DNA from: RGIG426 sp045639905
Lineage (GTDB): Bacteria; Bacillota; Clostridia; Oscillospirales; Acutalibacteraceae
DNA length: 64,000 nucleotides
NCBI GenBank assembly: GCA_045639905.1
Contig: JAZUDZ010000050.1
Coordinates: forward strand, 34,882-98,881
Reading direction: 5' to 3'
Position 1 is the stretch's first letter, and every line of letters starts with the position of its first letter. Made by a program: the position numbers and the translations under genes. The notes under the pieces are model-generated. The model was not told the origin of the DNA. It searched no databases and saw only the letters and a program-made list of their open reading frames with translations. This document shows positions 8,215 through 17,600 of the stretch, one piece after another.

Positions 8215-9330
8215 TCAACTATACAAATACTCGTGCAATTTGCGAACGGTGGCTTCCTGATCAATCAAGGAAAGACCGGCACCGCCATTAATATACTCAT
8301 CCACATATTCTCCGGAATCCGGAATATGATATTCCACTTCGATTGTGTAATCCTTGTACTTCATAACGCTGATGATGTACTTTTCAATTTCCCGCTGTGT
8401 CACATTGGTGGTGACATACGGAAGAACTTTGGAAAGTACTTTGTACAAAGTGGCCGGGCTGGATTTCTTGGCCTGATCAACCAAAGCACCGACAACCTTT
8501 CTTTGATTCTTCTGGCGAGAAAAATCACTGTCGGAATAGGCATAGCGAACACGGCAGAAGGCAAGTGCCTGGAAGCCCTCCAAATGGTAGGTATCTGCCG
8601 TGTAGCCAATCGGTTCCCGAATTTGGCGGAAACTGTGATCCATGGCAAAGCTGTCGGGATTTCCGGGATTTTCTTTCGGAATCCAGGTGACAACATTTTC
8701 GTCCAGTTCAACATCAATTCCGCCGAAGGCATCAATAGCGGCACAGAAGGCATCGAAGTTTACCGCTACATATTCGTCAATGGTTAAATTAAAGTTTCTT
8801 TCAATCGTTTTGCTGAGAAGGTCAAATCCACCATAGGCATAGGCCGCGTTTAGTTTGGCGGTATAGGACCCGCCGTTATCCACGTCCGGAATATTGGCCC
8901 AGGTGTCACGCATTAAGGTAATCAGCTTCACCTTTTTGTTTTTCTTATCAAGAGAAGCGATCATCATCGTATCGGAACGACCATAAAAACTGCCGTCACG
9001 AGAATCCACACCGAGAAGTAGATAGTTCGTAACATCCTTGGTATTCCCACGTACCTCTAAGTTGCTCAAATCCACGGTCTCGCCGGAATTTTGATAGAAT
9101 TCATCGTTGTCCCAGTTCAGAACCGGAGTGGATTCCTCTTTCGGCAAGTAATTCATTTTTCCGAGCATTCCGTGAAGCAGTCCGATGGCCACAGCCACGC
9201 AAACACAAGCTGTTCCGAGAACACCTAAACAAATAACGGAAAAAACTTTCCAGAATTTATTCTTTTTCTTTTTAGCTCTTTTGGCCTTTGTAACGCTGTT
9301 AACCTCGTAACTGTCTTGGCGTTTTCTCAT
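8215..9330 (-). CDS. LytR-CpsA-Psr (LCP) family cell-wall polymer ligase
   Basis: Membrane-anchored enzyme that attaches anionic polymers to peptidoglycan. The 371 residues have a Lys/Arg-rich cytoplasmic start, one membrane helix (about residues 28-53) and the extracellular LCP domain. That domain has LLGVDSRDG, GRSDTMMIASLD, LITLMRDTWANIP, KLNAAYAYGG and the Arg-rich FCRVRY...DFSRQKNQRKV that holds the lipid pyrophosphate. The polymer cannot be told. It is a single gene with its own promoter and terminator. Confidence 0.93.
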   Translation of the reverse strand: MRKRQDSYEVNSVTKAKRAKKKKNKFWKVFSVICLGVLGTACVCVAVAIGLLHGMLGKMNYLPKEESTPVLNWDNDEFYQNSGETVDLSNLEVRGNTKDVTNYLLLGVDSRDGSFYGRSDTMMIASLDKKNKKVKLITLMRDTWANIPDVDNGGSYTAKLNAAYAYGGFDLLSKTIERNFNLTIDEYVAVNFDAFCAAIDAFGGIDVELDENVVTWIPKENPGNPDSFAMDHSFRQIREPIGYTADTYHLEGFQALAFCRVRYAYSDSDFSRQKNQRKVVGALVDQAKKSSPATLYKVLSKVLPYVTTNVTQREIEKYIISVMKYKDYTIEVEYHIPDSGEYVDEYINGGAGLSLIDQEATVRKLHEYLYS

Positions 9331-9360
9331 GGAAATCGCTCCTTTCCGTAGAACGATTGT

Positions 9361-9389
9361 ATTATATCACTCCATTTACTTTGTTGCAA
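9361..9389 (-). promoter_or_regulatory. promoter of the LCP gene
   Basis: TTGCAA (9384-9389), a 17-base spacer, and TATAAT (9361-9366) on the minus strand, about 30 bases before the ATG. Confidence 0.85.
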
Positions 9390-9443
9390 GGTACAGCATT
9401 TGAGATTTTCGCCGAGGGCCCACAGAGCCACACATTAATTTAG

Positions 9444-10112
9444 TCAAATCATCCGAATCGGAACACTCGCAAGTCCCGAAGCAATTCTTCGAAGAAAAAG
9501 AATGTCTTTCGTGTCAATACTGCCATCACGATTCAAATCGGCTTGTGCTTTATCAATAGTTACAGCCTTTTTCGCAACATAACGACGGAGGGCCAGCACG
9601 TCTTTCATATCAAGCACTTGGTCGCTCAGCACATCCCCTTTGTAATCACAGGTTACGCTCCAAGTAAACTTTTGTGTATCCACGGGAACCATCAAAACCG
9701 TTTTATGGAAAACGGCGTTAACAGTTCCGCTGTTTCCGGATTTTGAAGGAACGACAACCAGCTCATCTACCGTCCAGTGATTATCGTAAATGTCCCGGTC
9801 GACGGAAAACTGACACTTGATTTTACGGTGGCTGGAAATCTCACATGAGGCGGAAAGAGACACTTCCCACAAAATTTCTTTGTTTGCATTAAAGGCACGA
9901 TAATACTTCGTTATCTTTTCGTCTACTATACTCACTGCCGGAGACGTTTCGGTCCGTTCCAAAAGCCATATGGAAATGCTCTCATCCTCTGCCTCATAGA
10001 CCATTTTTCCATCTTCGAAAAACCAAAGGTCTGGGTATTCAAACGCCGACACCTGTAAGCAGAGGACAACCGTCAACAAAACAGCAAGAAAGAACACAAA
10101 AAATCGTTTCAT
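9444..10112 (-). CDS. secreted protein with C-terminal dockerin
   Basis: 222 residues. A signal peptide (about residues 1-22, ending QVSA) is followed by a beta-rich region of unknown function and, from about residue 155, a type I dockerin duplication with DMKDVLALRRYVA and the Ca-loop DLNRDGSIDTKDILFLRR. The first repeat has a poor calcium loop (DVLSDQVLD). The start at 10112 is preferred over the ATG at 10118, which would touch the GGAGGG site. It is the last gene of a four-gene operon and overlaps the gene before it. I do not recognise the middle region. Confidence 0.8.
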   Translation of the reverse strand: MKRFFVFFLAVLLTVVLCLQVSAFEYPDLWFFEDGKMVYEAEDESISIWLLERTETSPAVSIVDEKITKYYRAFNANKEILWEVSLSASCEISSHRKIKCQFSVDRDIYDNHWTVDELVVVPSKSGNSGTVNAVFHKTVLMVPVDTQKFTWSVTCDYKGDVLSDQVLDMKDVLALRRYVAKKAVTIDKAQADLNRDGSIDTKDILFLRRIASGLASVPIRMI

Positions 10113-10114
10113 TC

Positions 10115-10504
10115 TCATCCCTCCAAACCGGTTGATTGACTGGAGGTGACTTCAACTATATCGATTTGAGAACGCTTGTTGTCGCGAATCATATATACAT
10201 ATGTTCCTATCAACAAGGCCAAAGCAATAACACATGCGATTGCCACGATTCGTTTGTTGCGTTTTCCTTTTTTGATTTCCCTTATGATGTCTTCTTCATC
10301 CATAGAAGAAACAAAGGATGTGGCAAATTCATCAGGTGTTCCGAAGTATTCAATCATTTCTTTTTCGGTTGCCATCGGGTTTTCGTCTTCAAAAGCAGCA
10401 AGGGAATCTTTCAGATGCTCCAACGTACGTTTTTGCAAAGGCTTTGGACATACCACCAGTGATGCTTTTACAGATTGCAAATATTTTTTTTCAATATCAT
10501 TCAT
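10115..10504 (-). CDS. small single-pass membrane protein, HAAS/DUF1700-like
   Basis: 129 residues. An N-terminal helical part with the pattern MATEKEMIEYFGTPDEFA resembles the HAAS/DUF1700-type domain usually encoded next to PadR regulators. One membrane helix (about residues 85-103, ACVIALALLIGTYVYMI) and a short tail follow. It overlaps padR by 8 bases, so translation is coupled. In such pairs the membrane protein is often the target of PadR control. The molecular function is unknown. Confidence 0.7.
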   Translation of the reverse strand: MNDIEKKYLQSVKASLVVCPKPLQKRTLEHLKDSLAAFEDENPMATEKEMIEYFGTPDEFATSFVSSMDEEDIIREIKKGKRNKRIVAIACVIALALLIGTYVYMIRDNKRSQIDIVEVTSSQSTGLEG

Positions 10505-10841
10505 CGTCTACAATCCTCTTTTTCAAAATCTTTAAAACACCGGTCATAGCAAAAAAATACTCGTCTAAAGAATCTTTCAAATATTCTTTACCGGCTTCTT
10601 CTATATGGTAATACACACGAACTTTTCGTTTTCCGACTGCTTCCCTATGCTCACTGATATATCCCTTATCCTCCAAACGATACAAAATAGGATACATGGA
10701 ACTTTCTTGCAATTTATAACGACCATCACTTCGTTTGGCCAGTTCCTGAGAAATCTGGTAACCGTACATATCTTCTTCTGAGAGTAATGACAGCAGCAGA
10801 ATATCAACAGAACCGCGCTTTAAATTGTTTGTAACGCTCAT
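10497..10841 (-). CDS. PadR-family transcriptional regulator
   Basis: 114-residue winged-helix repressor. It shows the PadR core LKRGSVDILLLSLLSEEDMYGYQISQEL, the conserved SSMYPILYRLEDKGYIS and the wing with GKRKVRVYYHIEEAGK, followed by a short dimerisation helix. The second gene in the chain begins inside its 3' end. It probably controls its own operon, which otherwise encodes two dockerin proteins and a membrane protein. Confidence 0.92.
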   Translation of the reverse strand: MSVTNNLKRGSVDILLLSLLSEEDMYGYQISQELAKRSDGRYKLQESSMYPILYRLEDKGYISEHREAVGKRKVRVYYHIEEAGKEYLKDSLDEYFFAMTGVLKILKKRIVDDE

Positions 10842-10859
10842 CTATCATACGTCCCTAAC

Positions 10860-11663
10860 TCAATATAACTTTGGCTCATATCTCCAAGGAGAATATATCA
10901 CTTTCGGGTTCATAGGATCTTCTTCGTATACGAGTTCCGGGTATCGTGCCATAGCAATGGTCTGCTGAATGGATGTTCCGTATTCTTTCGGGATCTTTAC
11001 TAAAAGCAATGTGGTAATTGTCCACGGCTCTACACCATATGAATAGGTAAGATACAAAACCGCAGTCTTATATTCTTCTGCATAAAAAACATCATAAGCG
11101 AACGGGGCACACTCTATGTAAGGAATAACCATTAAAGAATTATTCTCAAAGAAATCTTGTGTATATTTTTCCGGAATATCCTTTTTCACTGGGTACTCGT
11201 CGTCTATATTGACACCTCGATCAAATATTTCCTTTAATTCATTCAAAGAATTAACCACACAGCAATACAATGGTCCCCCCTCAACAAAGCCTATTTCAAT
11301 TTCTTCAATTTTATCTCCGTAAATTGGCCAACTTCGAGTACTGCCGGAATAAGCAAAAGAAAAAAGTACAGTCTTTCGGCATGATAGAACATCTTTCATA
11401 TCTACACATTTATCCATGTTGATATCCGCAACACTGTCATCAAAAGTTATCTCAAACTTGGCAAGGTGTTTTCGATAGGTTAGTACATCTTTCAAATCTA
11501 CCGTATCGTCCGAGTTTACATCCCCTGCAATCGGTCCGGTTATCGAAGACGGTTTCTCCCCTAAATAGACGAGATTGAGCCCCTCCCCGCTAACAGAGAC
11601 ACAACTGACAAACAACAAACAAATCGCAACAAAAATCGCTGCTATTTTTTTATTCTTTTTCAT
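10860..11663 (-). CDS. secreted protein with N-terminal dockerin
   Basis: 267 residues. A signal peptide (about 1-26) is followed by a dockerin placed near the N-terminus (GDVNSDDTVDLKDVLTYRKH and DINMDKCVDMKDVLSCRK), then about 160 residues of unknown type. The C-terminal stretch (EPWTITTLLLVKIPKEY) faintly recalls PrcB-like beta domains, but this is weak. It is the first gene of the operon with padR, starting behind a TTGACA-type promoter. Confidence 0.78.
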   Translation of the reverse strand: MKKNKKIAAIFVAICLLFVSCVSVSGEGLNLVYLGEKPSSITGPIAGDVNSDDTVDLKDVLTYRKHLAKFEITFDDSVADINMDKCVDMKDVLSCRKTVLFSFAYSGSTRSWPIYGDKIEEIEIGFVEGGPLYCCVVNSLNELKEIFDRGVNIDDEYPVKKDIPEKYTQDFFENNSLMVIPYIECAPFAYDVFYAEEYKTAVLYLTYSYGVEPWTITTLLLVKIPKEYGTSIQQTIAMARYPELVYEEDPMNPKVIYSPWRYEPKLY

Positions 11664-11717
11664 AAAAACGTCATCTCCTTACCTCATGAAATACAACTTG
11701 ATTTGAACCTTACATAT

Positions 11718-11745
11718 ACTATACACCAAAACAGTATTTTGTCAA
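11718..11745 (-). promoter_or_regulatory. promoter of the dockerin-padR operon
   Basis: A perfect TTGACA (11740-11745) and TATAGT (11718-11723) with a 16-base spacer, about 50 bases before the first gene. A PadR operator probably lies nearby, but no single dyad stands out. Confidence 0.7.
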
Positions 11746-11767
11746 CACTTATTTCTTTCAAGTGAAA

Positions 11768-11793
11768 GAAGCGGGGAAAACTCCCCGCTTCTT
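11768..11793 (-). terminator. terminator of the guaD-dgt unit
   Basis: GAAGCGGGG and CCCCGCTTC form a GC-rich stem around a 6-base loop, followed by a T-rich stretch on the minus strand, directly after the dgt stop. Confidence 0.85.
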
Positions 11794-11794
11794 C

Positions 11795-13261
11795 TTAGAT
11801 GGAAACCGCCATCAATTTTTTATACAGTTGTAATGCATACCCATCCGTCATACTGGAAATGAAATCCAGAACCATACGGAACCGCAAGTATAGGTTATAT
11901 CCTTCATCTGCTTGCTTTTCCTTAAAATAAACCGTTTTATACTGCTGTGGAATGATATCTATCGCCGCCTCGAGAATCCGGTCCATTTTTTGATCCGTGT
12001 CCCAGTAAATGACGGCATTCATAAACTGATCCATAAGTCCTCTGATAACGGTATTGGCGGCTAAATGAACGTCACTCAAACGAGGATACACATTCTTTTT
12101 CATTTCTTTTTTCAAGATTTCAACCGTGAAGCGATGGTGGCTTGTCATCAGCAAATCTTCTGTATAGGTCCCGTCCATAATAGCATCCGCATTTTTCACA
12201 AAACTGGATGCGCTGACATACATCAGCCAGTTTCTCAAATACATAGTCCACTTGTGGAATGCTTCCATCTCGAGACTTTCGTCTCCTTCACATTCAGCCA
12301 ATCTGGATTTAAGGTTCGATAAAGCCCCCTCAACCGTTAAAAGCTGCAACTGATGCATTTCGTCCCCTTCCGCAGGGAGTTTTGAAATTTCTTTTTCCAT
12401 AAATGCAACAAGTTGAGGGATGGAAATCGTATTTTTGGAAACACCGTCCTCAATATCCGAAGTGACATACGCAATATCGTCTGCCGCCTCCAAAATATAA
12501 GTAAGGGGATTACGAGCCAGAGGTTCTTCCGGAAGAGCCATTCCGGTCGCAGTTCGAATCTGATTAACCAAATCTTGCTCCGATACATAGTAACCGAATT
12601 TATGCACACGGGCATCCTGACTATCTCTATCACGTTTTGCCGAAGTAATCGGGTACTTAATCAAGGTGCTGACAGTCGCATAGGACACGTTTGCCTCCTG
12701 CCCGGCAGTCAAGAATCGGCATTTGGAAAGTATACGAATGGTCTGTGCGTTTCCGTCAAAATGGTAAAGGTCTCTGCAAAGATCTTCTCCGAGCATCTCC
12801 CGAACAGGTTTTCCGCAAAACGCAAAAGAGTCCTGCTGTAAGTGTTCGTAAATCCAGTGACCGATACAGTGCTCCCCCTCATGACCAAAAGGGGGATTTC
12901 CGAGATCATGCAAAAGACCCGCACAAGCCAAAACCGTCGGAATTGCCCGTGCGTTATCGGGTGTCAAAGCGTTCAAGGCGGGAATCTTATTCCACTTGTC
13001 ATTATAAATCATCATAAGGCCAAGCTGTTTGGCAATGGTGGAAACCTCCAATGAATGCGTCAGTCGAGTTCGAACAAACGACCCCTTTTCCATTTGATAG
13101 ACTTGTGCCTTATCCTGCAAACGTCGAAAACTCAAGCTGGAAGTGATCTCGCGATAATCCTGTTCAAACGGATCCTGCGGATAATCCACCCAGCTGGACG
13201 GCATTTTTTCTTTTTCTGCCAAAGTTTTACTACAAAGGAGTTTTTCCCAATTCAGTTTCAT
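11795..13261 (-). CDS. dgt: deoxyguanosinetriphosphate triphosphohydrolase-like HD protein
   Basis: HD-domain enzyme that cleaves dNTPs, typically dGTP to deoxyguanosine and triphosphate. The 488 residues keep the metal ligands: RLTHSLEV, LLHDLGNPPFGHEGE and the later D in AADDIAYVTSDIEDG. GGGAGAATGCTGAA precedes the ATG. It follows the guanine deaminase gene after 14 bases, so both are probably co-transcribed and act on guanine nucleotide breakdown. Confidence 0.92.
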   Translation of the reverse strand: MKLNWEKLLCSKTLAEKEKMPSSWVDYPQDPFEQDYREITSSLSFRRLQDKAQVYQMEKGSFVRTRLTHSLEVSTIAKQLGLMMIYNDKWNKIPALNALTPDNARAIPTVLACAGLLHDLGNPPFGHEGEHCIGHWIYEHLQQDSFAFCGKPVREMLGEDLCRDLYHFDGNAQTIRILSKCRFLTAGQEANVSYATVSTLIKYPITSAKRDRDSQDARVHKFGYYVSEQDLVNQIRTATGMALPEEPLARNPLTYILEAADDIAYVTSDIEDGVSKNTISIPQLVAFMEKEISKLPAEGDEMHQLQLLTVEGALSNLKSRLAECEGDESLEMEAFHKWTMYLRNWLMYVSASSFVKNADAIMDGTYTEDLLMTSHHRFTVEILKKEMKKNVYPRLSDVHLAANTVIRGLMDQFMNAVIYWDTDQKMDRILEAAIDIIPQQYKTVYFKEKQADEGYNLYLRFRMVLDFISSMTDGYALQLYKKLMAVSI

Positions 13262-13275
13262 TTCAGCATTCTCCC

Positions 13276-14550
13276 TTAAAAAACTTGTCTTCCGACGGCA
13301 AATTTTGCCAAAATTCGATTCTTATCAATTCCCAAATAGACACTGCGCTCGGCGCGGTCGGCCAGAGACAAACTCTGTGGATGCGGCTCTTTTTCATCGT
13401 CCAGTACAATGGCATCCACTTCATACCCCTCGTCAAAGGATCCAACTTTGCCGAAGAAAGAACCACCGATAATGGTAGCCAAAGCCAGTGCCTCCGGGAA
13501 TGTCAGCGGTTTGGCATTTTCATCCACATAGCGCTGATACATTTTGGAAACCGCAATTGCGCCGCGAATCTCTCCGAAAATGGATTCGCTTTCTCCGGCT
13601 GCCACATCCGACCCGAGTCCGACATGCATACCGAGATCTAAATATTTTCGAATCGGTGCAATACCGCTGCATAAATTCATATTGGAAGACGGGCAATGGG
13701 CAACATACACATCATTTTCCCGCATTAATTCAATTTCTTTCTCAGTGGAGTAAATACAGTGGGCCATCACGGTTTTTGTATGCTTTCCGAACAAATCAAA
13801 CCGTGCATAGCCGGCACCGTAAAACTCACTGTCCGGCATAAGCTGATGCACCAGCTCCACCTCACCCGGATTTTCCGACAAATGTGACTGAATCGGAACA
13901 TCTTCATAGGTGTGCGTAATTTCCTTCAGTTCTCCGAGAAGCTGATTGGAACAGCTGGGAATAAATCGGGGTGTCAAAATCGGTTTGGTCCGTTCATACT
14001 TGTTGATGGTTTCGTTAATCCAACCGAAGGTGTTATATGCTGACATTTCCGCGGATTCATCCAAAATGGCTTCGGGCGCGTCGCGATCCATATTGACCTT
14101 TCCCACATACGAAACAAGTCCCGTTTTTTCCATTTCATCCATCAGCACAACCGTTGCTTCACGATGCATCGTGCCGAAAACGGAAACACGGGTAGTGGCG
14201 GATTTTTTCAGCTGGTCGGCAAACATTCCGTAAGCTCTCCGGGCGTATTCCAAATCCGCATATTTGGATTCTTCCACAAAGGTATACTTTTTCAGCCAAT
14301 CCAGCAATTCCTCGTCCATGTGCATTCCGCGGAAGGCATATTGCGGGGCGTGAATATGAAGATCCACCATACCGGGCATAATCAGTTTGCCGGTATAGTC
14401 CAGAAGTTGTAAATTCTTATATGCCTCCGGAAGTTCTCGAAACACACCTTTGGAAACCCCGTCAACACAAACCAAATAGCCGTTTTGAATTTCCGCCAGC
14501 TTTGTTTGGGTTTGGTTATATACAAAATCTCCCTTAAGAACAAAATCCAT
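13276..14550 (-). CDS. guaD: guanine deaminase
   Basis: Zinc amidohydrolase converting guanine to xanthine. The 424 residues include the metal motif DLHIHAPQYAFRG, the guanine deaminase pattern LDWLKKYTFVEE, the ligands SHLSE, MAHCIYST and GLGSDVAAG. The ATG at 14550 has GGGGGA 5 bases upstream, so the longer open frame to 14649 is not used. It forms a two-gene unit with dgt. Confidence 0.92.
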   Translation of the reverse strand: MDFVLKGDFVYNQTQTKLAEIQNGYLVCVDGVSKGVFRELPEAYKNLQLLDYTGKLIMPGMVDLHIHAPQYAFRGMHMDEELLDWLKKYTFVEESKYADLEYARRAYGMFADQLKKSATTRVSVFGTMHREATVVLMDEMEKTGLVSYVGKVNMDRDAPEAILDESAEMSAYNTFGWINETINKYERTKPILTPRFIPSCSNQLLGELKEITHTYEDVPIQSHLSENPGEVELVHQLMPDSEFYGAGYARFDLFGKHTKTVMAHCIYSTEKEIELMRENDVYVAHCPSSNMNLCSGIAPIRKYLDLGMHVGLGSDVAAGESESIFGEIRGAIAVSKMYQRYVDENAKPLTFPEALALATIIGGSFFGKVGSFDEGYEVDAIVLDDEKEPHPQSLSLADRAERSVYLGIDKNRILAKFAVGRQVF

Positions 14551-14578
14551 CTGTATCCCCCGCTTTCCGTATCGTCTC

Positions 14579-14616
14579 TTGCCGAAATCTGTCGACTGTT
14601 CGATAGACTTCGGCAA
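14579..14616 (-). promoter_or_regulatory. imperfect hairpin in the guaD leader
   Basis: TTGCCGAA (14579-14586) pairs with TTCGGCAA (14609-14616), and the inner TCTGTCGA pairs with TCGATAGA through one G-U pair, making a stem of about 16 base pairs just ahead of guaD. It does not match the purine riboswitch consensus. No other promoter element is clear in this gap. Confidence 0.4.
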
Positions 14617-14633
14617 AAAACAATTTTGAAAAA

Positions 14634-14674
14634 GCAGGCAGAAAGCCATATATTTTGACTTTCTGCCTGTTTGT
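14634..14674 (-). terminator. terminator of nifJ
   Basis: CAGGCAGAAAG pairs with CTTTCTGCCTG around an AT-rich loop, with CTTTTTC following on the minus strand. It lies 10 bases after the nifJ stop. Confidence 0.85.
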
Positions 14675-14683
14675 TACACTAGC

Positions 14684-17600
14684 TTATTTCACGCCGTACA
14701 ACTCACCCAAACGGAGCAAGTGATCATAGCGAGCTTTTGCATTATCGGCAGCCAGGTTAAAGAGCTCTTCGGCACGATCCGGGAAGGAACGAGTCAAGCT
14801 GGAATAACGGGCTTCACCCATAATGAACTCACGATAATCGGTAGTGGGCTCTTTGCTGTCCATGGTGAACGGATTCTTGCCTTCGGCTTTGGCAGCCGGA
14901 TTGAAGCGGAACATGTTCCAGTAACCGCAATCCACGGCACGTTTCATTTCAGCCTGGCAGTTGGTCATACCACCCTTAATGCTGTGCATCTCGCACGGAG
15001 CATAACCGATGATGAGAGACGGACCATGATAGGCCTCAGCCTCCGTCAAAGCTTTGATGGTCTGATTCTGGTCGGCACCCATGGCAATCTGAGCCACATA
15101 CACATAACCATAGCTCATGGCAATTTCGGCCAAAGATTTCTTGGCAATGGCTTTACCGGCAGCAGCAAACTGAGCAACCTGACCGATCTGAGAGGCTTTG
15201 GAAGCCTGACCACCGGTGTTGGAATATACTTCGGTATCGAAGACCATGATGTTGATATCTTCGCCGGAAGCCAGGACATGGTCCAAACCACCGAAACCGA
15301 TATCATAGGCCCAACCGTCACCACCGAAGACCCAGACGGACTTCTTGGCAAGATATTCACGGTTGTCAATGATGTCTTTGCAAAGCGGGCATTCACCGGA
15401 CAGAGCATCGGCCAAAGCATTGGCAGCAGCGCCGTTGGCTTTGCCGTCTTCCAACGTATCGAGATAGTTCTGGCAAAGAGCCTTCACATCGTCGGAGGTC
15501 TTTTCGGAAGCGGCAATTTCTTTCACTTCACCAATCAAACGATCGCGGATGGCTTTCTGACCGAGATACATACCGAAGCCGTGCTCGGCGTTGTCCTCGA
15601 ACAGGGAGTTGGCCCAAGCCGGACCATGGCCATTGGCATCCGTGGTATACGGAGAAGTGGCAGCCGGGCCACCCCAGATGGAGGAGCAACCGGTAGCGTT
15701 GGAGATGTACATTCTGTCACCGAACAACTGGGTGATCAAACGAGCATAAGAGGTTTCCGCACAACCGGCGCAGGAACCGGAGAACTCGAGAAGCGGTTTC
15801 TTGTACTGGCTGGCAATGACGCTGGTTCCGACAGCTTCGGCTTTTTCGGAAACATTGGCAACACAGTAATCAAAGACCTTCTGCTGATCATCCTGGCTCT
15901 CACGAGAGACCATTTTGAGGGAGTTGGTCGGGCAAACACCGATACACACACCGCAGCCCATGCAATCCATCGGAGAGACAGCCAAGGTGTAGGTGTAGAG
16001 GTTCTTAACTTTTCTGGCAGCCTTCTTCATGTTGTCCGGGGCACCGGCCAATTCTTCGTCGCTCAAGGCAAACGGGCGAATGGTGGCGTGCGGGCAAACG
16101 AAGGAGCACTTGTTGCATTCTGCGCAGGTCTCGGCATTCCATTCCGGAACCGTCACGGCAACGCCGCGTTTCTCGAAGGCGGAAGCACCCTGCTCGAAGG
16201 TACCGTCAACATGAGCTTCGAAAGCGGAAACCGGCAAAGAGTCGCCGTCCATTCTTCCGACAGGCTCCATAATCTCGTTAACCATTTTAACGAGTTTGGA
16301 ATCGCCGGCAATCTTAGCGGCATCTTCGTCTTTGGCATCGGCCCAGGAAGCCGGGATGTCAATCTTGACATAAGCAGAAGCACCGGCATCGATGGCTTTC
16401 TCGTTCATCTCAACGATTTCTTTACCCTTCTTCATGAACTTCTGGGCTTTTTCTTTCATATAGCCGATGGCTTCTTCAGCCGGAAGAACTTTGGCAAGAG
16501 AGAAGAAGGCAGACTGCAAAACGGTATTGGTACGTTTACCGAGACCGATCTGCTGAGCCAAATCGATGGCGTTAACGGTGTAAAGATTGATATTGTTCTT
16601 GGCGATGATTCTCTTTGCCTCGGCCGGAAGTTTTGCTTCGAGTTCTTCCGGAGTCCACTGGCAGTTAATGAGGAATACACCACCCGGTTTGACGTCGTTA
16701 ACCATCTTGAAGCCTTTTTCCACGTAAGACGGGTTATGGCAGGCAACGAAGTCAGCCTTATTGATGTAGTAAGGGCTCTTAATCGGCTGATCACCAAAAC
16801 GCAAGTGGGAAATGGTGATACCACCGGTCTTCTTCGAGTCATACTGGAAGTAGGCCTGGACATATTTGTCCGTATGGTCGCCGATGATTTTGATGGAGTC
16901 TTTGTTGGCACCGAGGGTACCGTCGCCGCCGAGGCCCCAGAATTTGCATTCGATGGTGCCTTCCGCTGCCGTGTTCGGAGCAGCTTCTTCTTCCAGAGAC
17001 ATATAGGTCACATCATCGTTGATGCCGAGAGTGAAGTGAGCTTTCGGAGCATCTTTGGCGAGCTCTTTGTAAACAGCAAACACACTTGCCGGCGGGGTAT
17101 CTTTGGAACCGAGACCATAGCGACCACCGATAACGGTAGCGGTACGGCCCATGGAAGCGAGAGAAGTCACGACATCCATGTAAAGCGGCTCACCGAGAGC
17201 GCCCGGCTCTTTGGTACGATCCAAAACGGCAATCTTCTTGGCAGTGGCCGGAATAGCTTCCAGAAGTTTCTCAGCGCTGAACGGACGATACAAACGAACT
17301 TTGACCAAACCGACTTTTTCGCCGGCAGCCGTCAAGTAATCGATAACCTCTTCGGCCACGTCGCAAATGGAACCCATGGCGATGATGACACGATCGGCAT
17401 CCGGAGCACCATAATAGTTAAAGAGTTTGTAGTCGGTACCGAGTTTGGCATTAACCTTACCCATGTATTCTTCCACAATACTCGGAATGGCATCATAATA
17501 TTTGTTGCAGGCTTCACGATGCTGGAAGAAGATATCTCCGTTCTCGTGAGAACCGCGCATAACCGGACGTTCCGGATTCAAAGCACGTTTACGGAAAGCT

